A stretch of DNA of 64,000 bases, taken from positions 45,198-109,197 of the forward strand of contig CALAYL010000056.1 in assembly GCA_937894725.1 (NCBI GenBank), in the 5' to 3' direction. The notes below the pieces were generated by a model. It did no database searches. It was not told the DNA's origin and worked only from the letters and a program-made list of their open reading frames with translations. The DNA is from an uncultured Bacteroidota bacterium. Its GTDB lineage: Bacteria > Bacteroidota > Bacteroidia > Chitinophagales > LD1. The position numbers and the translations under genes are program-made. This document shows positions 54,014 through 62,983 of the stretch, one piece after another; positions within the stretch are counted from its first letter, which is position 1, and the number at the start of each line of letters is the position of its first letter.

Positions 54014-54850
54014 TTATTGGATAACAATTCTTCTTGGCTCAGTAGCTTTTCCGTTAGAAAGGTTTACGATGTAAACGCCTGCTGCAAGACCGTTTCTTTC
54101 GATTTTTACTTCATTTGGACCTACCGTAGCGGATACGTTTTTAGTAGCTACAACAGCTCCTATGATGTTAGTAATAGTCACTGTATAGTTTTCGTCTTTT
54201 TCAGCTATAAATGAAAGTGTAGAGCTGCTGTTGAAAGGATTTGGAACAACTGTCAAAGAATTGAAATCTTTGCTAGCTTCGTTTATACCTACATTGCAAT
54301 TTTGATTGTAAGAAATGAAAGCAGTAGTTTTTCCATTAGTCGTGTCAACATCTGGGCAAGTTAGGTTAGGGCAGTTCACACGTACATAATATCTAAGATC
54401 AGCCAAAGTCTCTGCATCTTGCTTAGTAAGTTTAACTAATGGAGTATAAACAGTAGCGATAATTTTCAACTTATATTGTCCAGATGCAGCAGTGGTAGTA
54501 CCAGTAACTCTGATACATCCTACTTCGCCTCCTGCAAATGTGTTGCTTGATTTGTTTGTTTTCCAACACAATCCAGCAGGAAGATTACCAATGCTGTCAA
54601 GTTTCAACGAGTCAATAGTAAGATTTGATCCATTTAGATTATATGACTTAAAGTTTTCAAAAAAGATAACTTGGTCAACAGCCACACCACGAATGATGCA
54701 AGGAAGTTCTTGAGGTAAAGGAGTCAATCCTGCAGTATCTGTAGTTGGTCTTGGAGAACATACAGAAGTAGCACTTCCGCCACAGTATTGTGCATTAGCA
54801 GCTGTAGCCATCAAGGCCAATGTAGAAAGGGTAAAAATTAATTTTTTCAT
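54014..54850 (-). CDS. Secreted T9SS protein, tandem family member 2
   Basis: The 278-residue protein has a signal peptide (MKKLIFTLSTLALMATAANAQ). It has the same N-terminal module as its neighbour: IDSLKLDSIGNLPAGLCWKT, GEVGCIRVTGTTTAASGQYK, then YYVRVNCPNLTCPD. A type A T9SS domain follows (LTVVPNPFNSSSTLSFIA, GVYIVNLSNGKAT, RRIVIQ). It differs from its neighbour enough to be an old duplicate. It is bounded by its own terminator and, about 80 bases upstream, by the stop of the third member. Confidence 0.82.
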   Translation of the reverse strand: MKKLIFTLSTLALMATAANAQYCGGSATSVCSPRPTTDTAGLTPLPQELPCIIRGVAVDQVIFFENFKSYNLNGSNLTIDSLKLDSIGNLPAGLCWKTNKSSNTFAGGEVGCIRVTGTTTAASGQYKLKIIATVYTPLVKLTKQDAETLADLRYYVRVNCPNLTCPDVDTTNGKTTAFISYNQNCNVGINEASKDFNSLTVVPNPFNSSSTLSFIAEKDENYTVTITNIIGAVVATKNVSATVGPNEVKIERNGLAAGVYIVNLSNGKATEPRRIVIQ

Positions 54851-54930
54851 TTTTTGTTTTGTTTTAGATTAATAATTCAAATTTATAAATTTCTATTGAT
54901 AAAATAGCAATGTGGATAAAAAACTAGTGG

Positions 54931-56841
54931 TTATTGAACCACTAGTTTTTTAGAGATTTTATTTCCGTTGGCTGAAATCAAGACTGTATATACACCTCTA
55001 TTCACAGACTCCAGGTTTATATCCTTTTCGAGTTTTTGTAGAGAAACAGATTCATTAGCGATATACACCACACGGCCAGTCATGTCCAAAACTTGAATCT
55101 CTACCTTTTCGGCAGCAATTTGAAGGCTCATATGTACATTGCCTGCTGTTGGGTTAGGATAAAGACTCAAATTATATGAATTTGCCAATTCGTTTGCTAT
55201 ACCTACAGTACTTATTCTAACTGTATCAGTCAAAGTAGAACAGCCATCATAGATTGGATTATAAACCAAGGCTTGGTACAAACCGTCACCTAAGAAAGGA
55301 ATTTGCTTTCCTGATTGTCCTGTTATTTCTAATCCATCTTTAAACCAACGAGCTTTAAGCGTAGCCCCTAAACTTGGATTTAAAAACATAACGTTGGTAG
55401 GGGAGTAATACGATAGCGCATAGTAGTTGTTTGGCGTTTCAGCAAAATAAATAGCTTTAGTACTGTCTCCTATATTGGTACAACCAGTGAAATTATCTAT
55501 CACATTGGCTTTATATCTTCCTGAAAAAGTAGTATAAAATGCTGAATCTGTCATTCCAAATACAGAAACAGTGTCATCGCGAGTCCATGAGTATGTACAA
55601 GTAGCACAATACGGAGTAGCTACCAACCGGATTGAATCGCCAATACAAGTAGTATCCATAGAAGCCACAATAATTGGATTAGTTGGCTTAGGCTTGATTA
55701 CGATTTTCAACGTATCTGTGATTAATGTGCTTAATACCGTATCTATCGTGATATAACCTTGTGAATTAGAACCAGAGAAATTCACATCATAAGGCAAGAA
55801 AGGGAATGAGTTAATATTAATATTGTATGTGCCCAAAAAGTCATCAGCACTTCCAAAAGGAGGGCCATTGTCTTTATCCCAAAGCTCAAATGATAAGCTA
55901 GTAGTACCTGGAGGCAGTACGCTCTGAGCCAAAGGAATAGGGAGGTTAAAATTCGTAGATGCATCTACGGGATTGGCACGTGTGTTCACTCCGAGTGCTC
56001 CGATAATGGTATAGGTATCTGGATCACCTGAGGTTAGCTCCTCAATATCGCCTCTCCATGAACCAGGGTTGGTCATATTATTGATATGGAATTTTTTGAT
56101 GTAATAATCATAAAAAGAGGTTTTGAGTACTACATTATAAGTACCTGGCTGATTATAGGTAACACAACCAGGATTTTGGAGTGAGGAAGTAGCCCCGTTA
56201 CCAAAGTTCCAAGCGTAGCGAGTGATATTTGGAGAAGGAGCTGCTAAAGTAGCATTAAAGCATGCTCGGACTGAATCGCAAGACTCTCTGATACCACCAA
56301 AAGTAAATGACCCCACAGAGCCAGATGTGTCAGGCAAAATATACATCGTATCGGTGTAAGTAAGACTGTTGTTGTTTTGATCTACATTGCCGATGGGTGT
56401 ACCTACTGCAGTCACGTCTGCCAATAAGTTTACACTTATAATATATCTGCCAGCAGCAATTGGAGTACCACAAAGAGTTACACAACCTAAAGTATCACCG
56501 CCTTCTACATTGTAGTATCCTTTGTAAGGTGCTAGTACTTTATCAAAATTATAATTAGTTATACCTGATGGTAAATTGGTCAATCCCGTGATTTTAACTT
56601 TTCGAAGTTTTATGTAGCTACATCCAGAGCATTGGGCTAACAAAGATGGATCACGCAAAATAGATGGCAAATAAAATCGGATTACACTTTGATAGGGCTG
56701 ATTTGCCATTCCTGTATCGGACTTGTTGCAGAGCCCTCCAGCAACTGGGCAAGCCGTAAGACCTGCGGTGCAGGGCGCACATTGACTATAGGCAAATTGC
56801 ACAGACATTGCCATTAATAGAATAGTGAAAATTTGTTTCAT
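54931..56841 (-). CDS. Large secreted T9SS protein with He_PIG-like, PKD and C2-like modules, tandem family member 3
   Basis: The 636-residue protein has a signal peptide (to about 19), the family module (about 50-160; KLRKVKITGLTNLPSGITN, GCVTLCGTPIAAGRYI), a PKD domain (about 190-255; RYAWNFGNGATSSLQNPG, YNQPGTYNVVLKT), a C2-like part (about 265-385) with ELWDKDNGPPFGSADDFLG, whose spaced Asp residues look like a calcium site, an Ig-like part and a type A T9SS domain (LSLYPNPTAGNVHMSL, RGVYTVLISANGNKI). It probably acts at the cell surface; a catalytic role is not evident. It is divergent from the TonB receptor. Confidence 0.82.
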   Translation of the reverse strand: MKQIFTILLMAMSVQFAYSQCAPCTAGLTACPVAGGLCNKSDTGMANQPYQSVIRFYLPSILRDPSLLAQCSGCSYIKLRKVKITGLTNLPSGITNYNFDKVLAPYKGYYNVEGGDTLGCVTLCGTPIAAGRYIISVNLLADVTAVGTPIGNVDQNNNSLTYTDTMYILPDTSGSVGSFTFGGIRESCDSVRACFNATLAAPSPNITRYAWNFGNGATSSLQNPGCVTYNQPGTYNVVLKTSFYDYYIKKFHINNMTNPGSWRGDIEELTSGDPDTYTIIGALGVNTRANPVDASTNFNLPIPLAQSVLPPGTTSLSFELWDKDNGPPFGSADDFLGTYNININSFPFLPYDVNFSGSNSQGYITIDTVLSTLITDTLKIVIKPKPTNPIIVASMDTTCIGDSIRLVATPYCATCTYSWTRDDTVSVFGMTDSAFYTTFSGRYKANVIDNFTGCTNIGDSTKAIYFAETPNNYYALSYYSPTNVMFLNPSLGATLKARWFKDGLEITGQSGKQIPFLGDGLYQALVYNPIYDGCSTLTDTVRISTVGIANELANSYNLSLYPNPTAGNVHMSLQIAAEKVEIQVLDMTGRVVYIANESVSLQKLEKDINLESVNRGVYTVLISANGNKISKKLVVQ

Positions 56842-57012
56842 TGGTGTTGGTTTTTTTTGCGTTGATAAGTAAACATAAAACTATTTATTTCAATATCCAA
56901 AACATAAAAAAAAACTTTGTTTATATGACAAAAAAATGACATTTAAAAAATAATTTTTGTTTAACAAAAAAAAACATTTCTTTAGACCTTTCAAAAACCA
57001 AAACAAAATCAG
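56842..57012. other. Divergent intergenic region between the T9SS gene and the TonB receptor
   Basis: This 171-base AT-rich region holds the upstream sequences of both genes. I see possible -7 fragments but no box that matches well, and no gene. Confidence 0.4.
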
Positions 57013-59595
57013 ATGAAAAGAAGGGTACTAGCTTATTGTTTCTTGCTTTTTTCGAGCAATATTTTTGCTCAAAACGCAAAAATAGAAGGTGTTATTAAAG
57101 ATGAAAAGGGCGAAGGTCTAATACAGGCCAACGTTATTATTGATGCGGCAAAAGGGCAGGCAACAGTGTCTGATTTTGATGGCAACTATGAGCTGAGTGT
57201 TCCTGCGGGTACTTACCTTGTTACCTATCGCTATATTGGAAAAGAAGATGTAGTTGCAAAAGTCACCTTAAAAGAAGGAGACATTATAACCAAGAACATT
57301 ACGCTCAAAGAGAAGGAGCGTTTGATGGATCAAGTGGTAGTGACGGGAAGTAAGTATGGAAAAAAACTTTCGGAAGAAACAATTTCGATGGATGTATTGA
57401 ACAATACTACACTCAACAATCAAAATATCACAGATCTTTCAAATGGTATGCAAAAAGTGCCAGGTGTAACGATAGCTGACGGACAAGCGAATATCCGTGG
57501 AGGTTCTGGATGGTCGTATGGAGCAGGTACTAGAGTATCTGTATTGTATGATGACCTTCCAGTAACTACTGCCGATGCCGATGATGCAAAATGGAGTATG
57601 ATACCTATGGAAAACGTAGATCAAGTAGAGATTATCAAAGGAGCAGCCTCTGCGCTTTATGGCTCAGGTGCTTTGAATGGGGTAATCAATGCTCGTATGG
57701 CATACGCAAAAGATAAGCCAGTAACTAAAGTGACTACTTATGTAGGTTTTTACGATAGTCCTACTAAAACAAGAGCATTGAAATGGTGGAATGGCGCTCC
57801 ACAATGGATGGCTGGAGTAAACCTAGCAGACAGAAGAAAAATAGGGCAATGGGATATGGTATTCGGAGCTGCATACAACAATGATAGAGGATACTTATCT
57901 GCTGGCCGAGTACCTACCACTATCAAAACAGCATCAGGTACAGATTCAATAGTAATACCAGGTACAGAAAGCGCAGCTGGTGGTCAAGATGGAAGATTGA
58001 ATGCGAAAATACGCTATCGATTCAAAAATAAATTAGAAGGGCTTAATGTAGGTATCAATCTATTAGGCTATTGGAGCTGGGGAACTACATTCTTTTTATG
58101 GAATGGAATTGGAGATCAAGGATACAGACCATTTCCAGGTACTGTAACGAAATATGACAATGGTCGATACCTCATTGACCCATTCATAACTTACTTCGAT
58201 AAGCAAGGAAATAATATCTCTTTAAAGTATAGACTACTTAATTCATCAAATATAAATAGTACAGGGCAAGGATCTATTGCCAATAGACACATTATAGACT
58301 TGTCATACTCAAGACCATTTGAGGTTTCTAAGAAAATAAGTCTCAATTTCCTTGCTGGCTTAGGAGGTAGAGTAGATAAAGTACGTCCTCCTGATAATCC
58401 AAATGATACATTGACAGGTGCTGCAAGACAACAAGTGATTGACTCAATCGGATACATTCCAAATCCATATTTATATGGAGATAAAGGTCACGATGCCTAC
58501 AATGCGTCTGTATTTGCACAAGTAGATGCGAAATTTTTTAATCGTCTTACGGTGAGTTTAGGAGCACGTTGGGAATACTTCAATGTAGATGGCGCAAACA
58601 GCCTAAAAGATTTGACCTATCCGCTTTTCAGATTGGGGGTAAACTATCAAGCACATACAGCTACCTTTATCAGAGGCTCTTTTGGTCAAGGATTTAGATA
58701 CCCATCTATAGCTGAAAGATATGTTACTACAGCTTTAGGCCCTATAGGTATATACCCTAATGCAAAACTAAAACCAGAGAAAGGATTTAGTGCAGAACTC
58801 GGACTCAAGCAAGGCTTTGAACTAGGAAAAAAATCAGGTTGGGTAGGATTTGTAGATCTTTCTGGATTTTGGAATCAATACCAAAATATGATGGAGTTTA
58901 CCTTTGGTTCTTTTGGTGTAGCTCTTCCACCTAACTTTGGTGCAGGATTTTCTTCGCAAAACATAGGCAATACTCGAATACTGGGAGCAGAGGGATTGAT
59001 TGGTGTAGAGGGCAAATTTAAAGGATTTACGCTTAACCTAGCAGCAGGCTATACGTTCATTGATGCTAAATCACTCAATTGGAATGACAGACTCGTATTG
59101 TTTGATAGCAAAGGAGACACCATCAAGCCTAACTTCAACGCATACAATAATGCTAATGCACCTGCAAGTATTGATACTTCTACTCAAGAATCCTTTACGT
59201 ATGGTATGACCTCTTCTTCAACCAAAAATTTCTTGAAATATCGACCACGCCACCAGTTTAAACTTATCTTAAGTTTAGATCACAAATATTTTGATTTCAA
59301 TATCGATTACCAATACATCGGATTCCAAGAAAATATTGACTATGCGTTTGTTAGTCCACTATTCGGTGCTATTGGTGGTTCTGCATTTAGTGGTCTCACA
59401 GAATATAGAAATAACCAAATAGCTCAAGGCTCAAAAGGGAATCATATCATCAATATGGGAATTGGGTTTAAGCCTGTTGAGAAATTTAAGATTCAGTTTA
59501 TCATCAAAAACCTGATAAATGAAGAGTGGATGACTCGACCAGGCCAGTTTCAAGCACCAAGAAATTACACGCTACAGTTGAGTTATAAATTCTAA
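57013..59595 (+). CDS. TonB-dependent outer membrane receptor
   Basis: The 860-residue protein has a signal peptide (to about 19), a carboxypeptidase-like N-domain (IEGVIKDEKGEGLIQANVII) as in CirA/SusC-type receptors of this phylum, a plug domain (VTGSKYGKKLSEETISM, VPGVTIADGQANIRGGSGWS, QVEIIKGAASALYGSGALNG) and a 22-strand beta-barrel that ends NYTLQLSYKF. It imports a substrate using energy from TonB-ExbBD. No SusD-like partner is near, so a siderophore, haem, vitamin or metal ligand is more likely than a glycan, but the substrate cannot be told. Confidence 0.93.
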   Translation: MKRRVLAYCFLLFSSNIFAQNAKIEGVIKDEKGEGLIQANVIIDAAKGQATVSDFDGNYELSVPAGTYLVTYRYIGKEDVVAKVTLKEGDIITKNITLKEKERLMDQVVVTGSKYGKKLSEETISMDVLNNTTLNNQNITDLSNGMQKVPGVTIADGQANIRGGSGWSYGAGTRVSVLYDDLPVTTADADDAKWSMIPMENVDQVEIIKGAASALYGSGALNGVINARMAYAKDKPVTKVTTYVGFYDSPTKTRALKWWNGAPQWMAGVNLADRRKIGQWDMVFGAAYNNDRGYLSAGRVPTTIKTASGTDSIVIPGTESAAGGQDGRLNAKIRYRFKNKLEGLNVGINLLGYWSWGTTFFLWNGIGDQGYRPFPGTVTKYDNGRYLIDPFITYFDKQGNNISLKYRLLNSSNINSTGQGSIANRHIIDLSYSRPFEVSKKISLNFLAGLGGRVDKVRPPDNPNDTLTGAARQQVIDSIGYIPNPYLYGDKGHDAYNASVFAQVDAKFFNRLTVSLGARWEYFNVDGANSLKDLTYPLFRLGVNYQAHTATFIRGSFGQGFRYPSIAERYVTTALGPIGIYPNAKLKPEKGFSAELGLKQGFELGKKSGWVGFVDLSGFWNQYQNMMEFTFGSFGVALPPNFGAGFSSQNIGNTRILGAEGLIGVEGKFKGFTLNLAAGYTFIDAKSLNWNDRLVLFDSKGDTIKPNFNAYNNANAPASIDTSTQESFTYGMTSSSTKNFLKYRPRHQFKLILSLDHKYFDFNIDYQYIGFQENIDYAFVSPLFGAIGGSAFSGLTEYRNNQIAQGSKGNHIINMGIGFKPVEKFKIQFIIKNLINEEWMTRPGQFQAPRNYTLQLSYKF

Positions 59596-59615
59596 CTTTC
59601 TGCAAATATTTTAGC

Positions 59616-59648
59616 AAAGCTCCTCTGTAGATCAGAGGAGCTTTTTTT
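59616..59648 (+). terminator. Terminator after the TonB receptor gene
   Basis: AAGCTCCTCTG (59617-59627) pairs with CAGAGGAGCTT (59633-59643) over 11 bases around a TAGAT loop, followed by a T run. Confidence 0.93.
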
Positions 59649-59800
59649 AACCCAAATTACGCATCAATAGACTTAATGCTGATATGGGTTACTCAAATCT
59701 ATGAAGTAGAAAAATCTTCTCTGTTGGGTAATTTCATTTGATTTTTATTACTTGTATTGGGTTTAATTTGCATTTCAATTTCTATCTATGAAAAAAATTT

Positions 59801-59808
59801 TATCTTTC
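59801..59808 (+). promoter_or_regulatory. Candidate -7 box abutting the bifunctional nuclease start
   Basis: TATCTTTC is one base from TAnnTTTG and is only five bases before the ATG; TTTC at 59779-59782 with an 18-base spacer could be a -33 element with one mismatch. A transcript from here would be nearly leaderless. Confidence 0.35.
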
Positions 59809-59813
59809 GGTCG

Positions 59814-60437
59814 ATGAAGAAGATTCCATTAGAAATAGTAGCCCTCTCCCACTCTGTCACTCAGACACATTCATTTGCTGTGATACTGGGAGAAATAGAT
59901 GGTACACGTAGATTACCTATCGTGATAGGTGGCTATGAAGCACAAGCTATAGCAGTGGCATTAGACAACATGAAACCTTCACGACCACTCACTCACGACC
60001 TACTGAAGCACATCTGCGATGCATTTAATTTAGAGCTCGACCACATTCATATTTCACAACTCAAAGAAGGTATATTTTTTAGCAAATTGGTATTTATCAA
60101 TGGCGATGATACCATCGAGATAGACTCTAGAACATCCGATGCCATAGCCATGGCTGTAAGATTTGAATGCCCTATATTTGTCGCGCAAAATATATTAGAC
60201 GAAGCTGGTGTAGATGGTGAGCAAGATGCGCTACTAGATACCCATCAGAGCGAAGAAGAGCTCATCGAAAAAACGATAGAAGAGTTGACCAATATGCCCC
60301 TAAATAATCCTCCTGCCGGGGCGGCTGACTACAGTTCGCTATCTGCTGATGAACTCGAGGAGGAAATGCAACGTGCTATCCAAAACGAAGACTATGAGAA
60401 AGCTGCCCGAATCAGAGACGAGTTGAATAAACGTTAA
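59814..60437 (+). CDS. Bifunctional nuclease (DUF151) with UVR domain
   Basis: Starting at 59814 (MKKIPLEIVALSHS) the protein has 207 residues; the longer frame from 59757 is not needed. The N-terminal half is a DUF151/bifunctional nuclease domain (FAVILGEIDGTRRLPIVIGG, DSRTSDAIAMAVRFECPIFV). The C-terminal 30 residues form a UVR motif (DELEEEMQRAIQNEDYEKAA, RIRDEL). DUF151 members are described as nucleases or as stress-linked proteins; the activity in this organism is not known. It is convergent with the AsmA-like gene, whose stop lies two bases away. Confidence 0.9.
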   Translation: MKKIPLEIVALSHSVTQTHSFAVILGEIDGTRRLPIVIGGYEAQAIAVALDNMKPSRPLTHDLLKHICDAFNLELDHIHISQLKEGIFFSKLVFINGDDTIEIDSRTSDAIAMAVRFECPIFVAQNILDEAGVDGEQDALLDTHQSEEELIEKTIEELTNMPLNNPPAGAADYSSLSADELEEEMQRAIQNEDYEKAARIRDELNKR

Positions 60438-60439
60438 AC

Positions 60440-62938
60440 TTATTCATCAAAGTCGATATACTTTATCTCCTCTCTTGTCTGAAAATATTTCTCCTCTTTT
60501 ATGTCTGGCTTTTTATTTGTCTCATTTTCTTTCTTAAATAGATTTCTGAGTGTTTCCTTTTCTGTTTTAAAATCATCTTTGATTTTATTATTAGCAGCAG
60601 ACTTATCATAACTCACTGCTGGATTTTTCATATCCCCCTTAATAGATAAAAATAGATTTGTGCCTTCATAAGCATCCTCTTCGATATATTGCTCTGCATT
60701 ATTTTTGCGAAACTTATTGGCGAGTAATTTGCGAAGATTGATTTTTAAATGATAGTCAATTTGATTTTCGAAAGTGTGCGTTCCATTCATCATCACGTTG
60801 ATAGCACTCGATTGCACTTCCATCTGAGGAATGGTAATAACGCCATTTTTAATTATCAATTCATTACTCAAATCTGAAAAATAAATATGATCTAGCTCTT
60901 CTAATCGAATGAATTTTGATGCGATTTTAATAGGCTCAAAAGCTATTAACTCCCCACTAGAAATATTGCACCTCAACGTGGCTACAAGTCGCCTCAAATC
61001 GATTGTTTTATAATCATCGAAGTAAGCATTGAAACTCAGGTCTGCATTTATTTTCCCTTTCAAATTTTTAGCGGTAAGCGTTTGCTGTCCAAAATTTTCT
61101 GCCTGTTCAAAGAGTTTTACTATATCTAAACTTCGCACAGTCAAGTCGCCAGATACTTGTAGCTCATTGTCTGCGGTGAATTTTATAAACCCCTTGTGGT
61201 CAAAATCTCCTCCCATGGCATTGCAATGAAAATTGTCGAGATGGATAACCCCGCTCGACAACCGAATGTCTGATATAATATGCTTGAAGTTGAGCTGCTG
61301 GTATTTAAATTCATCAACACTAAGTTTCAACTGACCTGATATTGAAAAAATGTCTCGAATATTGATTTTTTCAGCAGCTACTTTTTTATCCTGTTTATCA
61401 AATGCGGCAAGCATTTTGTTGAGGTCAAAAAGGCCTATTTGAAGACTACCCGACACAAGCAAAATTGTCTGTCCATCGCGTTTTACTTTTTCAAAAATAT
61501 AAGGAAATAAATTGTCGATTTGTCCATTAAACTTCAAGTCACTACCCAAGAAAACAGCTTGTAAGTCAGTAGCAAAGAGGTGTTCGTTTTTATACGCTAA
61601 TCCACCATTTATTTTATCATATTTTACGCCATCAGCAGTCACCGATGCGTCCTTTATTTTGAACGCTCCACTACCCTCGAACGAACTTGGAATGAGTTTT
61701 TTGGACTTATCTGTTTTGCCAGCTAACCGAAAGTTAGTAAATTGTAATTCTCCTGTGATGGCTTCTATTTTAGCATCAGGTAGAAATCGTTCAAGAGCCA
61801 TGAGATTGGCAATACCATCGGCACTCAATTCGAAACTTGGATAGCCTGTAAGCTGGTGTATAATTAGTGAAAATCGAATTGGTTTTTGGTCATAACTAGA
61901 CGAAAACCGCTCTATCACCAATTTGTCATCTTGCTTGCTATACCGAAGTTTCGCATCAATGTTTTTGATCTTGTGAGGCAACTGTGGTAAGCTAATTTCA
62001 CCTTTGGCGAGCGAAGCGTCTAAATTAAAAATAGGCGACAACTTATTTTTATTATCAAAGTCAATGGCTATCTCATAAGCCCCGCTACCTTTCAATCCTT
62101 GCAGTTTTTTTTGTTGGCTATTGGGCATCAAATCAAGCAACTGCGCAATCTCTGTGCCTTTACAATTGGCATGCAATTTAAGCGATGCGTTTTTATGTGT
62201 AGCTATCTCTCCCGCTATATCAAACGCATTACCCCCTATGCTTAGTGTAGAGTTTTGAATCTCTATCTTGTGTGTCAAACGATTTACATTTGTTTTAAAA
62301 TCAAGCGCAGTTTGCTTTTGGAGTGTAAAAGAATCGCTGCCATAAATAAACAGTTCTGCAAAAAAATCAGCTTTCAATGCCATCGCAAATTGTTGCTTTT
62401 TAAAATCGCCTGAAAAGGTAGCATTATCCACTTTTCCCGAAAAATAGCTATCGGTACTACGGTCGTTCCATATCAGTTTTACGTTTTTAAAAATGACGGC
62501 ATTGAGCTTCAAATCGGCACTTTCGCCATCGCCACTTGATTTTAAAATATCAAAATTCGATGCTCCTTTTTGTGAGCGGTATAAATATACACTGCCGTTT
62601 TCAAATACTGCTTTTCGTATAGAAATGGTAGCATCAAAAAGTTCATAAAAATTGACCAACAATGAAAAACGTTCGACTTCTAGTAGTTTTCGAGATGCGT
62701 TCAAAGGGTCTTGAATACTCACACCATGTAGGGCTACATCGATTTTCGGAAAGTGACGTAAAAAAGAAATATCGATACCATTTTTGACCTTAATAGGTGA
62801 TTTTACATTTTCATTAATGGTATTTATTGCCGCACTTTTTAGCCTATCCTGATATACCCATGTGAGTGTAGCTAACAGCATCACAAAGCCCAACAATATA
62901 GTGAGTACAATAATTCCTATTTTAACAAACAAACGCAT
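60440..62938 (-). CDS. AsmA-family envelope protein
   Basis: The 832-residue protein has an N-terminal membrane helix (IGIIVLTILLGFVMLLATLTW) followed by a long beta-rich body typical of AsmA/TamB-like proteins. The N-terminal AsmA pattern (FLRHFPKIDVALHGVSIQD, LEVERFSLLVNFYELF) and the C-terminal segment (FENQIDYHLKINLRKLL) are present. Such proteins span the periplasm and are thought to move phospholipids to the outer membrane. It is divergent from the secreted protease gene with about 45 bases between them. Confidence 0.88.
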   Translation of the reverse strand: MRLFVKIGIIVLTILLGFVMLLATLTWVYQDRLKSAAINTINENVKSPIKVKNGIDISFLRHFPKIDVALHGVSIQDPLNASRKLLEVERFSLLVNFYELFDATISIRKAVFENGSVYLYRSQKGASNFDILKSSGDGESADLKLNAVIFKNVKLIWNDRSTDSYFSGKVDNATFSGDFKKQQFAMALKADFFAELFIYGSDSFTLQKQTALDFKTNVNRLTHKIEIQNSTLSIGGNAFDIAGEIATHKNASLKLHANCKGTEIAQLLDLMPNSQQKKLQGLKGSGAYEIAIDFDNKNKLSPIFNLDASLAKGEISLPQLPHKIKNIDAKLRYSKQDDKLVIERFSSSYDQKPIRFSLIIHQLTGYPSFELSADGIANLMALERFLPDAKIEAITGELQFTNFRLAGKTDKSKKLIPSSFEGSGAFKIKDASVTADGVKYDKINGGLAYKNEHLFATDLQAVFLGSDLKFNGQIDNLFPYIFEKVKRDGQTILLVSGSLQIGLFDLNKMLAAFDKQDKKVAAEKINIRDIFSISGQLKLSVDEFKYQQLNFKHIISDIRLSSGVIHLDNFHCNAMGGDFDHKGFIKFTADNELQVSGDLTVRSLDIVKLFEQAENFGQQTLTAKNLKGKINADLSFNAYFDDYKTIDLRRLVATLRCNISSGELIAFEPIKIASKFIRLEELDHIYFSDLSNELIIKNGVITIPQMEVQSSAINVMMNGTHTFENQIDYHLKINLRKLLANKFRKNNAEQYIEEDAYEGTNLFLSIKGDMKNPAVSYDKSAANNKIKDDFKTEKETLRNLFKKENETNKKPDIKEEKYFQTREEIKYIDFDE

Positions 62939-62956
62939 CGATTACGCAATTTTAAA

Positions 62957-62964
62957 TAACTTTG
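62957..62964 (+). promoter_or_regulatory. -7 box before the secreted protease gene
   Basis: TAACTTTG matches TAnnTTTG exactly and lies 19 bases before the ATG at 62984. No clear -33 box. Confidence 0.4.
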
Positions 62965-62983
62965 ATTATACAATCTTCAAAAC

